Shown here piece after piece: positions 27,753 through 39,949 of a stretch of DNA of 64,000 bases (position 1 is the stretch's first letter; each line of letters begins with the position of its first letter). Source of the stretch: Anoplolepis gracilipes (taxonomy: Eukaryota > Arthropoda > Insecta > Hymenoptera > Formicidae); assembly GCF_047496725.1 (NCBI RefSeq), contig NC_132984.1, positions 4,103,001-4,167,000 on the forward strand, in the 5' to 3' direction. The position numbers and the translations under genes are program-made. Below the pieces are notes generated by a model that was given only the letters and a program-made list of their open reading frames with translations, was not told the origin of the DNA and did not search any database.

Positions 27753-27965
27753 TTAATTCACTATTTTTTCACTCTTAATAATACTCCGAATTTGCGATAT
27801 ATCTCGCTGCTTTTCGACAAGACCAACTTGCGCATGTTCCAGAGGACGTGTTCCTTCGACCGGAAGACTCGGAAAGGCGGCCGCGTCGAGACTGGTCGCA
27901 TCGGGAGAAAGCTGCGAATTGTAAGCGGTTCTCCAGGAACCCACGACAGTACCGGCGCAAGTCAT
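27753..27965 (-). other. Unassigned open frame of 70 codons, possible exon
   Basis: The frame begins MTCAGTVVGSWRTAYNSQ and uses GC-rich codons unlike the flanking AT-rich DNA. No domain, signal peptide or family was recognised. It lies on the same strand as dgo and far upstream of it, so it might be part of an alternative 5' exon, a small separate gene, or chance. No donor compatible with the dgo acceptor phase was established. Confidence 0.2.
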
Positions 27966-29930
27966 TTCGACTCGATAAAATTCAGAGTTAGAAGAATGAA
28001 GCGGAGAATGTATATGTAATATTTAATATAAAAAATCCGATAAGACATACGTTTCTATTAATATAAAAAAATAATTTAACACTAAATTCTATTAATATAA
28101 AAAATATCTATCTTAATATCTTAATTAAACGATTAAATATGTATTATTTCTCTCTCTTTACATAACTTGTGGATTTTATTCATTAATTATATTAATGTGA
28201 AATGGATAGAATAAATATATTTTATCTATATTTTTATTTTATTTTGAAAAATATAGATTCTTCTATATTTGTGTACAAAGTATGTGTAAGAGAAATAAAA
28301 TATGTCGTATCTCTCTTTCTCTCTTATCGTTTGAAAATACAATTCAGGATTTCGCGATAAACGCCCGATAAAAGTTTTAATTTCCATTCCCACAAACCAT
28401 GATTACTGTTTATCGTAACAGCAAACTGATATCATCGAAACATTTACAATTGTTTGCTGAGTGACATTCGTGTATTATTATTGATGAAAAATAACAGATT
28501 ATAAATATTAAATATTAAAAAGATATAATTATATAGATTATAAATATAAAATAATAAAAAATCTAAATGTCTGGTTTGGATCCAATATGGGCAACTTAAA
28601 ACTCGTTATCCAGCACTGTCCCCTACTGTCGGAGCAATGTCATCCCTTCCTCCATGTCCTCATCATTCCACTACGACAACCAGACTACTCGACTACTATG
28701 AATCTGTTTTGTATCGGCCAATGGCGTAGCCAATCATACTACTTGAACCGAAATTTCTTTATAAATAAAAAAATGCTGTTTTTGGGGGGAGAGAGAAGAG
28801 GTCACACATCTCGAAATTTTACGAAAAAAAACTGTCAAGTAATTGACAATCTCAGAAATCTCAAATGACAAATTTGATATGTGTATAATGAAATTGTATC
28901 AAATTCGCGCGAAGTCGATTACAAAAAAGTGATCGACGAAAAATCATTAATTCAAAAAAATGAACTGCTACAAATGTCACAAAAACAATTGTAAAGCAAC
29001 GAAAGTTGCTTTGAATGGTTTGTCATGTCGTTAAAATAAAAAAAAAACTTAAAAAATGTAAAAAAAATTAAGTAATTAATCTTGTAATATCAAAAAAGAA
29101 AATGTACATCATTCTAAATTTAAATCATCAAAATTGCGGCGTGACATAATGGATTCTCCATAAAGCAAAAAAGAAGTACACGAATATAAATCTCTTTGCC
29201 TTTTTACATCTTAATATTTATAAATCGGCTTTATTATTTATATTAATATATATAATTAAATTATAATTAATTTAATATTTTATATATATATATATTATAT
29301 ATAATAATTTCTTTTATATCAAAAATATTAATTTTAATAGATATATGGCTCATTAAAGAATTTAAACAGGATCAGAAAATGTAGCAGGAAATAAAAATGC
29401 TGTTAAATTGAAAAATGTGATAATTCTTCAAATTTGGTAATCATGTAAACTTAATTCTCGAATTAACCTGAAGCAAAACAAATTAATGATGTCAAGAATG
29501 GATGAATCTTTTATATTAAAATTAATAATAAAGTAAAGGTAGGTAAAAACAGATGCTCTATAAAAAGATCATTTTCAAATTCCTAAAACAACTTTCTCAT
29601 TTACAGAGAAATAATCACTGTCTTATCATTAAAGAAAAATGTGTTTTTAGATAATTCTAAGCTTCGTAAAAGTTTCAGTAATCCTTCTTAGTTCCCAAAA
29701 ATTTATCAACTTTTTTTATTATTTTTGTAAAATTTTATTGATAAGAAATTTTTATCTGTGTTTTTTAATTATCTAAATCATCTTCTTTGCTTTCTGTATT
29801 TTTTATTATATTCATTTATATAATATGTTATATTCCACTTTTTAACAGACCTCGAACTTCCACAAATCGAAATCAAAATTGCAATTCCAAAAATAGCACT
29901 TTATCCATTCGACCCAACTTTAAAAAAAAA

Positions 29931-31168
29931 ATGACCGAGATTCAACAAATTCGCGATAGAAAAATTCGATCATCCAATTATTTCTTTAATCGCATAAATA
30001 AGATTAACGGGATTAAACGTGCGAAGGACGTTATACGAGATCTGGAACGTCATGGGCCAGCTGGTTTATTACATATCATCATCTTAAGTAATATAATTGG
30101 AAAACCCATACAAATATGGGATGCTAATGGTAGCTTAAATAGAATCATCGGTAAAGGAAAAGCGGGATGTCCCGTAGACATCGAATATCATGCGATCAAT
30201 TCGGAACAGATAGGTCAGTTCTTACTAAAGAATTTCGAACAAAAGTAGATAAAGGCAATTTATAAAATATAACGCGATTTATAAGATATCGACGTTAATT
30301 CCACTTTAAATTGATTGGACTTATAATTCACTTGATACAAAGAAGCGTTAAAAATAAAAAAAAAGAAAATATGAAAAAAGTATTCTTCAAGGTTTTCAAA
30401 AACCGATATTTCATTTTTATAATATATCCTATCCTATTCTATCCTAATCCCCATCCCATCCACTTCCTTAATCCTTCTCCAGGCCATTGGACTTTGAAAA
30501 ACGGAAAAGATCCCGATAACATCTCCATCGATTTAAACAACTGTCTCTTTTCGGTGATCGGCTCTCAAATCGGACATAATCCATCGAAACTTCGTAAATG
30601 GACGATATTAAATTTAAAGAGCAACTTTCGGAAGTTGGCTAATCTAATGGCTAAGATCCTAAGATTGGAGAAAGATGGCAAGATAATCTTGATGATCGGT
30701 GGGGCTCGTTATGACGGTACCTCGTCCAACGATGCCAAGATAATCTTAGACAGGTCGCAGGATCAGCCGTGCCACGGATATCCGAGTCGAGGCCATCCCA
30801 GACAACACGCCTTACATCCATCTGACGTTAACGTCATTAACTATTCTATACAACATAGAAGTAGGAAGTCAGGTTTTTTATCACAAACTGATCAGGACCA
30901 TGTCGCCCATCTGGCCTTGTCAACAAGAGAAGCTCAGAATGCGATGAGGACACTCAATAACGGTGGAACATCGGTATATGTAGAAATTGATTCTATACAT
31001 TTAAGGAAAAATCAAAATAATGTGCCTAGAGCAAGAGAATATATTAATGGAGAGCTGACAAAAGAAGGCGAAATAAAAACAGTGGCCTTCGTGTTGAGAC
31101 ATCATATAGGCCAGTACAATAATCCGAATGCAGATGTTTTCGTGCTTACATTTTACCCCAAAATTTAG
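29931..31168 (+). CDS. OTU-like cysteine protease-domain protein (permuted motif order)
   Basis: Two frames separated by a stop become one protein of about 322 residues if a GT-AG intron (30214-30482) is removed: exon 29931-30213 ends in phase 1 and exon 30483-31168 resumes it, giving ...EQIGHWTLKNG. The motif GHW is a candidate OTU catalytic His region after a strand PIQIWDANG and IEYH. About 30 residues later NNCLFSVIGSQ resembles the OTU Cys helix (D-x-N-C-L-F), followed by LRKWTILNLKSN. The C-terminal half contains IILMIGGARYDGTS and VAFVLRHHIGQYNNPNADVF. OTU domains remove ubiquitin in many proteins, but activity here is not established. The ATG at 29931 is one choice; an acceptor-like site at 29848 suggests upstream exons. 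The stop lies 181 bp from the URB1 stop, tail to tail. Confidence 0.6.
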
Positions 31169-31349
31169 AATGATGTAAAAAAAAAAAAAAAATAATAATT
31201 AATCGAATCATATACAGAGCAATTGTTTATTTCTTGAAGAAATCAAACTAGACTTCTTTGCTTTAGCTACGTTTCTTGTACATTATTTTTTTCCCGTCTG
31301 TCATTTTTTCAAATATTATATATACATCACACAAACTTTATGTTTGTCT

Positions 31350-34300
31350 TCAACATGCTTTTAATCGCAGAAGGATTCTAAATAATAGAAATTTGTAATG
31401 AATAACGTCCTCTGTCGAAGCGTCTAAGCTATTCAGTAGATTTTTAATTATACTAAAAATAGTTCCAATTTCCCTCTTACAAACTTCCTCGTCGCGATGA
31501 ATAATTTCGTGCAGCCAAGGAAGTAAACCGTATCCTCGTGCGAGAAGTAAGGATGCCCTGGGAATTTTGGTAGTAGAAGCGATCACTTCCAAGATCAGTT
31601 TCTGAAAAAAAAAAAAAAAATCCAAAAGTAACATAATTTATACATATTGATATTTAAATAAAAAATAAGGAATCTTTCTTAGAATTAAATCTGCTCGAAT
31701 GCCTTTTGCATAAACAAAACAATATGATTTTGAATTAAATTTCAAGCGTGTCTTGATTCTATCATAGTTAAATTAATACATGAAGTGTATTACGCTAAGC
31801 AGAGAATTGTTTTCAGCTCACCTTAGTCTTGGTGTCCGATAGTATGCTAGTGTGATAATCTAGCAGCATTCTGAACAATACGCATTTTAAAGCTACGTCT
31901 ACATCGCCCATGTGTCTCATGCCGTCCCGAATGTTCTCCAAGATCCAATATCGACGGACATTGTGCTCCACTTGTGAACTGTGCAATAACTCTAACAGTT
32001 CTGGTATGGTATTTAAATCCAATGCAGGTTTGGCCATTAGGAAGGTATGCAGTGACGAGTAAAGCGGATGCAGAGGTTGACTGACGATCAACGAAGCCCT
32101 GGCGAGGAAAGTAGTCACCAGGCAACTCAGACGAATGTCCTTTAACGGACACTTCAGGAGTACGATGCCATTTCGTAAAGCATCGATCAGACGCATCCAC
32201 AATAATTTATCTTTCGATCTGATGATTAGAAAAATTTATATTAGTTGAGAAAAACAAAAAAAATTAACTAAATAGAATTAAAGAAAAAAAAACTAAAAAT
32301 TGAGCTTAAAACTTGAAAAATTAAAACTATACAATTAAAATGCAAATAAAATTATTATGTAATTAAATAAATAATATATAATAATTTTATAATCTATATG
32401 TATGTATTATAAAACACAAACATGAATTAAATTAAATTATGACGAGCGATAATTTTTTTTCTAAATTATGAGCCACTTTAAGTGTTCTCACTATATTAGT
32501 AAGTTATTTATTAAAACTGCCATCGTACTTAGACGCTTCCAAGTGAAAATAGTATCTAGAGATGACGGTGTATGCTGCCAATCGAATATCGCTCGAATCA
32601 CTGCAACATGCAGCGAATACCAATGCTAATGCGCCGCTCTGATTTACTTTGTGACACGCAATAACATTATTTTCCGTCAATAAAGAACACAGCAATGGCA
32701 GATAAAATGCTGGATCGTACACTTTATTGTTGTCATGTAATTCATCAGCCTACGAAAAGGAATAGAAATAGAATTATTAATTTGTTATTTTAAAGGACAA
32801 ATAATGTATATAATATAGACTTCTATATATTATATAGAAATTATAATACATATAATATATAATATACCATAGACTATATAATATATAGGCCTTCGAAAGA
32901 AACATTATATTAACTTACTTCCAATGTTCTATGGATAGGATAATTTCTTATGGTCTCGTTGACGATGTCCTTATCGAACAAGTTAAAAATCTCAGAAGTG
33001 GAAGGTTGTCTCCAGAGGACAGTATCGGTCTCTCCCTTTACACTGTAACGCGTTGCCGCGGCGCTTCCCCATAAATAAGGCCAGTATTGTTGAATTTTAA
33101 CGCCGTGAGCCTCATAATATCGAAGAATCTGGAATAGTTGTCGTGAAACAATGTCGTGATTCCAATATAAAATTTGATGTCACAATGATTTGAATATGTT
33201 ACCTGCAAAATGCGCTGATCAGCGATGCTAAGAGTGGCGTTGTAAGCTGCGAGATAAAGAGGCACATGCGAGACAGTTATTACAGATTGATTTTTTCGAA
33301 TGAGTATCCTGAGTAATTCGACCAGATTGTCTGTAATAAATAATAAGTATAAATAAATATAAATATTATATAATATTTATTTATATTTATTATATTATTA
33401 TATAATATTATAAATATAAATATAAATAAATATAATATTATTCAAGGGGGGGGGGGAATTAAAATTATTTATATTATATATAAAAATATTCTAATGAAAT
33501 ATTCTTTGCATGAATACTTTATAATGTCTCATTTACAAATCGAGAGAGATTTTAACAACAATAAATTAATATGAATTAATATTATCGTAAAATAGAAACT
33601 TAAAATATAAAAAAAAAACTATAAATATAAAATATAACTTTTTATCCAGACAAATTTTTTAAATTCTTTCTTATATTTCTTTTCGATAACAATCAATGAT
33701 AAAATCATGAAATTTACCTTTAACGATAGATGAGCTGAGCATAACGTTAACAAACTCTGAATGGGACGTTGCCATTTCGAATAACGTCTTCGCATATTCG
33801 TCATTCTCATTATCTTGATACGCGATATCGCATAAATTGCTTAGATTTTTCAATATATTCGACTGTATCTCTTCATCCTTAGCGTCTTTCAGACCTAATT
33901 TCAAGGAGAATCTGGTAAATTGCGGCCACGAATAACTCTTGCTCAGTGAACTGAAGATAAAGTTGCGTTTAATCTTTCTTAAACAAACCACTGTATTGTC
34001 AAGCTTCTTGCATAATACTTTGATCTTTTCAATGTTCTTCGACTCCTTCTTCAGTGTTGAGGTCATTACGTGCAATAATATCAATGTCAGATCGGTTAAA
34101 GGCTTTCCTTTGACCGTTATCAAATTTTCGTACTTCTTGTACAGACTTTCCAACAATTGCACGAAATAAACGGACACCATGTCTAGTCTATCGCCGTTCT
34201 GGGAAATACTGTCACAAGTTTTCTCACATAAGGAACGATCGAAAGTGTTCTCAATGAGATAGGCGATCGCTGTGGCGTTTTCTTCGATCCAGGGAACAGG

Positions 34301-37300
34301 ATTTCGTGGCTCGGTTAGATAGGCAGCAATATCACCTCCGTAACACTTGTAAAGACTTTGAAGAAATTTTTCGTTCCACTTGTATTCCAAGTTGCTGCCC
34401 AATATTGGAAACACAATATCTCCTTGTTTCACATTCTTCATCTTGAGAAGATATTTCATTAACGACGGAATTAATCTGGTATTTCTGACGATTAAGATCG
34501 CTATCAGTTGAATAGTAGAAGCAGTAATGCCTTTCGTTAACAGTAATACAAAAGCTTCACTGCTGACACCGGCAATATTACGTGGAAAGATGGACAAGTA
34601 TTTTGCCAGAGCTTGCTCCCATCTTTCTACAAATTGTACTTTATTAGACTTCAGATACACCAGATGCAGGCTCAATCTTTCTACAAACTGTTCGTTTAAT
34701 GCATTACATTGATTGCATTGCAATTTTGACTCCTCGCTGCAATACATGTCCAACAATACTGGAACAATATTTCCGAATATGGACAAACTTTGATTATCCT
34801 TTGAAATAAATACGATTTTCTCCAGCTTCGTCAAAGTAAGTAGCAAACTCGCGATATCTTGTACTCTTAATTGCAATACTTTCAATAGTGCAATGTCGTA
34901 ATCATTATTGCAAGCTACTAAAGGAACTTTTTCAATAATGTTTTCCAGTTGAGTAATAAACTTATTTCTAAATGCAAAGAAGATGTTATAGGCTTCTGCT
35001 CCATCGTGTTTCTCGAAAAAGGACACAACAACTTCACAGAGTTTTAGGATAGTTTGAGTTATCATATTTTCGGTCGAATCTTCCAACATTTTTCCACAAA
35101 ATGGCGAGAAATAATGCAACAGAATAGGATGCGTAAAGATACATTTTATGTTTTCTTCAAGTATCTTCACGCTTTTTTTACTTAAAAATTGTGTAATATT
35201 TAATAAAGAAACCAGCAAGATTTTGCAGTTTTCGTTCTGGATCCGTTGCAAGAGTCCGCGCTGAGCTAACTGCGCTAAATAAAATACAGTCATTCTCACC
35301 AGATGCTTGACATCATGCGAAGACAAAGAGTGCTTGATAGTGATTTCTTTGTCGCCATATTTGAAGCAGTACTCGTGATCATCACCAGACAGCTTGAAAA
35401 ATTCAGTAACATCCATCTCGGAATTTGTTAGCAACATATTACTTAGTTTGTGTAATAATTTCAAGGATGAAAGCTTATTTTTCAAGGAAACTGGTTGCCC
35501 GTTACTCGACCAACTTTGCAAGTATTTATAAATAGGCAAATCGGCCAAATCTATCGCCATATAAACCAATACATTCGGAACGATCTGATAATGTAGAGCG
35601 TGAACTGTAACATAGGATATATAACTCAAGATAACAGTGGAGTGATTTTTTGTTATCTTTTCAAGAGCGCAACACAAAAGTGGTGACATCAACGTACAAG
35701 CTTGCATTTTGCAAGGATTAAGATTTTCTTTGCTAAACTTGTTAAAGGGATGACCGATCACATCATCGGTTTTCTTTCTGTCAAAATTAACAAATTCATT
35801 AATTGAAGTCAACGATCCAGAGGCAACTTTACTTAAAAGAAGAGAATAACCATTAGTATTAGAAAGAACACTATTGAGATTTAACTTATCAAGTAGCAGA
35901 TTGATTTCGTTTTCCATTTTCTTTACTTCTTCAAGATTAATCATTTGCTCATTACTCTGCATTGTGTACTTATGTTTAATGGCGACTTTCGAATTTTCTT
36001 CGTTAAGTTTGTCGAGATTATAATTAATTATATTATCTCTTTTTACATCAAAATTTAATCTTCCATTAATTAAAGACGATTCTACTGTGACAAATTCTTC
36101 TTTGCAAGAAGTTGGACTGTTATTGGCCTTATCAAATAACTCATTAATTACATCTTCTGCTTTTACATCGAGACTAACCACCTGGTCATTTAACATTTCT
36201 TCCGCTTGTGTTATACAGTTTATATATTTATCAGTATGTTTAATGCAACTTTTTAAAACAGACATAAACCAGAATGTCAATTCCTCTTTCTCTTTAGGAT
36301 CGGTTATCATCGAGAAACCATCAATCCAAATATCCAGCTCATTGTTGCAAGTTTCAAACAAGCCTGTCGAGTTTAATAACGTTCTAGTAGCATCGTAACT
36401 TTCTGCTGATAATGCTGTTTGATGAATCAAAGATATCAAAAAAGAAAGAGCTTTCTTGAATGTTTTCTCTTTAGGTGCGAAGATGGAAAAATCCAAAGCG
36501 AGTAGGAATTGTATGGCTTTCACCTTCATGCAGTTCACCTTCGTTAATTTGACTCCTCCATCCTCTTCTTTATCATCCTGGAGATTATTTAGGTTTGATA
36601 GAAGTACATTCGGTTGCAAAGTCATCGAATTATCTAGTAATTCTGGACATATATCCTTGTATGAGTGAAGAACATTCAAGATGACATTAAGATGATCCAA
36701 CAAGTCTGGATTTTGAATATTTTCAGTGCTTTCCGAATTTATCATATTAACATCAGCTTCGAAGGCTTGGTTCCATACTTTTAAAATCGTTTCCAAGTTG
36801 GGAATAATCCTCAGAATGAAATCCGTTATTTGGTTTTGAATTGTGAATATATTGTGGAAGGTGGAACAAATGATTTTAACCTGAGAAGTCATTGCTAGGA
36901 GAAGAGACAAAATCTCATGTCTGACAAGCAGACTATCGTGACTTAATCCTGGTAAGATAGCGCTTTTTATAATTATATCTGGAACTATCAAGGACAATAG
37001 CGTGTTTATCAATCTATTTGCATCTAATTCCATAGTACAAGTCTTGATATAACTGGCCGGATCGAGTGATTCGATTACCTACAAAAAGAAAACTCAGCAA
37101 ATTAAAATAAAAAAAATAATGTGCAAAATTATAAATCGCATATAGATATCTCATTTCACCTTCTTTACAAATCTGAGAAGACAAATCCACTTGGATGACA
37201 CACGGGGTTCGAGAAACGGCTCAACAACAGCATACTGCGAACGTATAAGATCTGGGCAAGCCACCATTATTTTGATAACTAAATCCGATGGCTTTTCATG

Positions 37301-38884
37301 TTCCCAAGGTTTTTCCAAATTCTGAAGAACCGTATGCACCAGCTGATTATGCTTACTTCGTGAACCACCTAGTGTTCGATCGTGGAAAATAATTCCATAA
37401 CGATGTGACGTCAGTAGAGTGATTAGGAATTCATGAACTGCATCATTAACGATCTAAATTATAAGACAGAAAAAAATGAAGAAAAAAAAAATAATACAGA
37501 ATAACGAAAGAAAATCAATAATAAATATGAATAATTTATAAAAAATTTACAAAAAAAAATTATGTTTTTAAATATTATAAAAAAAATATATATGTATATA
37601 CATACATATATTTTTTTTTTGTTTGCTTTTATGTTGAAGTTATTTCAATACAGTGCACAAAATCTGTATTTTCACATATCTTTACCATCAATCATCATAT
37701 AAACTTCCTATTAAGCAATTTTGTATTGTATATTTGATATTTTTGTAATATAAAATATCATATAAAAAAATGACCATAATTACCACTTTGTCTGCCAGAA
37801 AGTCTTCGCTCTCACCAGAATGATGAGTTTTATTTTTGGGCCAATTGGTTGGACCTTTCCAGTTGTATAGTGATATTAGATTCAATACAACAGATGTAGA
37901 GAATACATGTAGCTTGATCGTTTTGGTGATACTCGTGTTCTCTAAAATATATGTCTTCACAGTGGTCAGAATCAGAGTAACAATATCCTTGGAATCATAC
38001 AACAGATCTGAGAAGATGCAGGTGAGCAAATTACGCTTATCCAACAATGTTTTAATCACTGATGAGTTTCCTTCCACAAGAAAAGCAAGAATAAAATGGA
38101 TGAAACATGTCCTGACATTTTGAGGATCTGTGGGCTTGACGTGTTGCGTTAAAATCTCTAGTACATTTTGTTGCAGTGACAGATGTGCAAGTAACTCTCT
38201 GGATAAACTATTATCCAAGGACACTATCCCTGTGAGCAACCTCAATACCACCTTACGCTGCTTGATATTGCTTTGAACTGAAAGCATCGAGTGTATAATG
38301 GACATGTACGAGTTCAATAAGTGGCGACAGGCTTCCACTGCGCTATTCTGATATTGAGGATATTCCGCCAAGATTCTGTAAACAGAAAGATGTGCCTGAT
38401 TAATTAAAAAAAATAAATAAATAAATAAAAGATGATATCAAGTAAAAACATACTTCATGAGTAAGGTGTTAATTGCGGAAAAAACGGCAATGGCACTGCC
38501 AATATTCTTCTTGTCAGAGAACTCTAATAACCTCAAGACTTCGAGAATACCACCACCAGCGAGCAAGTACTCCGCGGCGAGGTCCTTTTCCTTGTTTTCG
38601 TTGCATATCGTCACGAACCTTCTCAGAGTGTCTAAACCGCTGGGGGAGGAGAGAAGCGTTCTCAGAGAACGTCCGTCTAATTCGTCCCGTGTCTCATTAC
38701 GAGTAACGTCTCTCGTGTCATTTTTTGTCGAGTCTACGTCACGGGCAAGTTCCTTTTCGATAAACCCGTTGACCCTCGTCTTCTTCGTCGGCGTTGCATT
38801 TTCACTCTGCGAAATTCGCTTGCGCGCCTTTTTCGGCTTGCCAGCCGCATCATCCATCACCGCGTGTTTATTACCTTCGCACAT
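31350..38884 (-). CDS. URB1: URB1 / Npa1 nucleolar pre-ribosomal-associated protein 1
   Basis: Nine exons join exactly: 38884-38454, 38375-37784, 37453-37160, 37078-33718, 33330-33203, 33128-32919, 32749-32529, 32218-31822 and 31601-31350, giving 1961 residues. The N-terminus is Lys/Arg-rich (KKARKR), followed by helical armadillo-like sequence. The block TSITKTIKLHVF...LISLYNWKG matches the conserved Npa1 N-terminal domain, and LAAYNATLSIADQRIL with LWGSAAA matches the URB1 C-terminal domain. URB1 acts in the nucleolus in early 60S pre-ribosome assembly. One exon of 3361 nt carries over half of the protein. Length falls between the yeast and human proteins. The first ATG (38884) is close behind the repeat array; a second in-frame ATG nine codons on (VMDDAAGKPKK) is an alternative start. 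Confidence 0.93.
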
Positions 38885-38900
38885 GTGTCACATGGATACC

Positions 38901-39016
38901 GCCATATTGGTGTCACGTGACTGCCCCGCCATATTGGTATCACGTGACTGCCCCGCCATATTGGTGTCACGTGACTGCCCCGCCATATTGGTGTCACGTG
39001 ACTGTCCCGCCATATG
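38901..39016. promoter_or_regulatory. 27-bp tandem array of E-box/CLEAR and YY1-like sites in the URB1/PIGZ promoter
   Basis: Four full units and a partial fifth repeat every 27 bp. Each full unit has GCCATATTGG (starts at 38901, 38928, 38955, 38982; truncated at 39009) followed by CACGTG (38914, 38941, 38968, 38995). CACGTG sits in GTCACGTGAC, the bHLH-leucine-zipper (Myc/Max, USF, MITF/TFE) palindrome, in three of four units. CGCCATATT matches the YY1/Pho consensus. The array begins 17 bp upstream of the URB1 start codon and about 950 bp from that of PIGZ. Binding is inferred from motifs. A further TTGGTGTCACGT at 39681-39692 is an isolated half unit. Confidence 0.85.
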
Positions 39017-39020
39017 AGTG

Positions 39021-39112
39021 ATAAAATGATTTGTGCTGCTAAATGAAAACCATTTCAACATTCACTGATAAGAAAGATAAAATAATTTGTACTGCTAAAT
39101 GAAAAGCATTTT
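39021..39112. repeat. Two-copy 55-bp-spaced tandem duplication
   Basis: GATAAAATGATTTGTGCTGC (39020s) and its following bases recur with three or four changes at about 39076-39112 (GATAAAATAATTTGTACTGC), including the AAATGAAAA-CATTT tail. It directly follows the 27-bp array in the URB1/PIGZ intergenic region. Confidence 0.8.
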
Positions 39113-39149
39113 ATTTGGAAACTGATATTTTATATAATTATATGTACAC

Positions 39150-39355
39150 AGATACACTGTACAGATCAGCATTAAAAATGTTTAACAAATAGCGGCATTT
39201 AAAAAAGGTACTAAGAATATATTGAGATGACATTTACTTTTAAACTTAAAAAGTATGCTTGTTTGACACTATTAAAAATATAATCATAATTTAAATTCAT
39301 GACACAAATAAAATGTTTGATAAAACACATAAAATATTTAATAAAACTTTATGAT
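39150..39355. repeat. Dispersed repeat, copy 1 (second copy at 61487-61665)
   Basis: The segment contains the words ATGTTTGATAAAACAC and ATTTAATAAAACTTT, and ATTTAAATTCATGACA, in the same order and spacing as at 61487-61665. Both copies lie in promoter-side intergenic DNA. No coding capacity is evident. Identity is high only in blocks, so the copies are old. Confidence 0.7.
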
Positions 39356-39949
39356 ATTGTTAAAAAGTATATTCTTTAATTAAAAATAAAGTTTATTCTT
39401 TAATTTTAAAAATTGTGATCTACTCAATTATTTTGATATAATTGGCATTGACAACGCTTGCAAAAAGCTTGAAACTCTTTTACTTAAAAATATACTATTA
39501 ATATTTAATCATTATGACAGTTGTTAAAGTATATTATAAGCGTATATATGTAAAAATTTACAATTAAGAATTATCGCTTTTATAATTCAGATTTTTATAA
39601 TTTTAAAAGAAAAGAAAAATATATGCGATAGTCAAAGAGAGCGATATAATCATGAATACAATAAATTTCATTGAAATTGATTGGTGTCACGTAATATCTC
39701 CTTGTAAGTAGCTTAAAATTCTTTTGGCGATTTGATTGGCTAAACGTAGTCTTAAGTCGATTGAAAACACTTCAAATATAAAAACGGCCTACGCTGCAGT
39801 CTAGCAATTTATTACTTCATGACACAAAAAATCGCACCATATGTAGCGGACTTAAATACTGTCAAATATGGCAGCGGTGTATCATTTGACTAAATGTAAA
39901 CAAAAATTATTATTGAATTTTAGTTTAGGCTAAACTAATTCTTAAGAAT

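Larger units (their letters stand above)
19794..29930. other. Gene-poor region upstream of dgo
   Basis: About 10 kb without a confidently identifiable gene. It must include the dgo 5' UTR exon or exons and promoter. A strong minus-strand donor (CCG then GTAAGTATC, exon end 26208) marks a possible non-coding first exon around 26208-26380. A minus-strand frame of 70 codons at 27753-27965 has coding-like composition but no recognised domain. A poly(T) run lies near 26069-26091 and an inverted repeat at 21204-21268. Other short frames here are AT-rich or composition-driven. Confidence 0.45.

Noticed and set aside
29787..30310. First OTU-region frame as a separate 153-residue protein
   Set aside because: Its start reads through an AT-rich intron-like stretch, and its end reads past a GTCAGT donor. 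Splicing to 30483 restores a continuous domain.
30311..30482. Frameshift or pseudogene between the two OTU frames
   Set aside because: A GT-AG intron with matching phase explains the break, so no mutation is needed.
38457..39017. Plus-strand frame with four LVSRDCPAI-type repeats
   Set aside because: It is the other-strand reading of URB1 exon 1 and the 27-bp promoter array. A 27-bp unit stays open in several frames, so an open frame here is expected.
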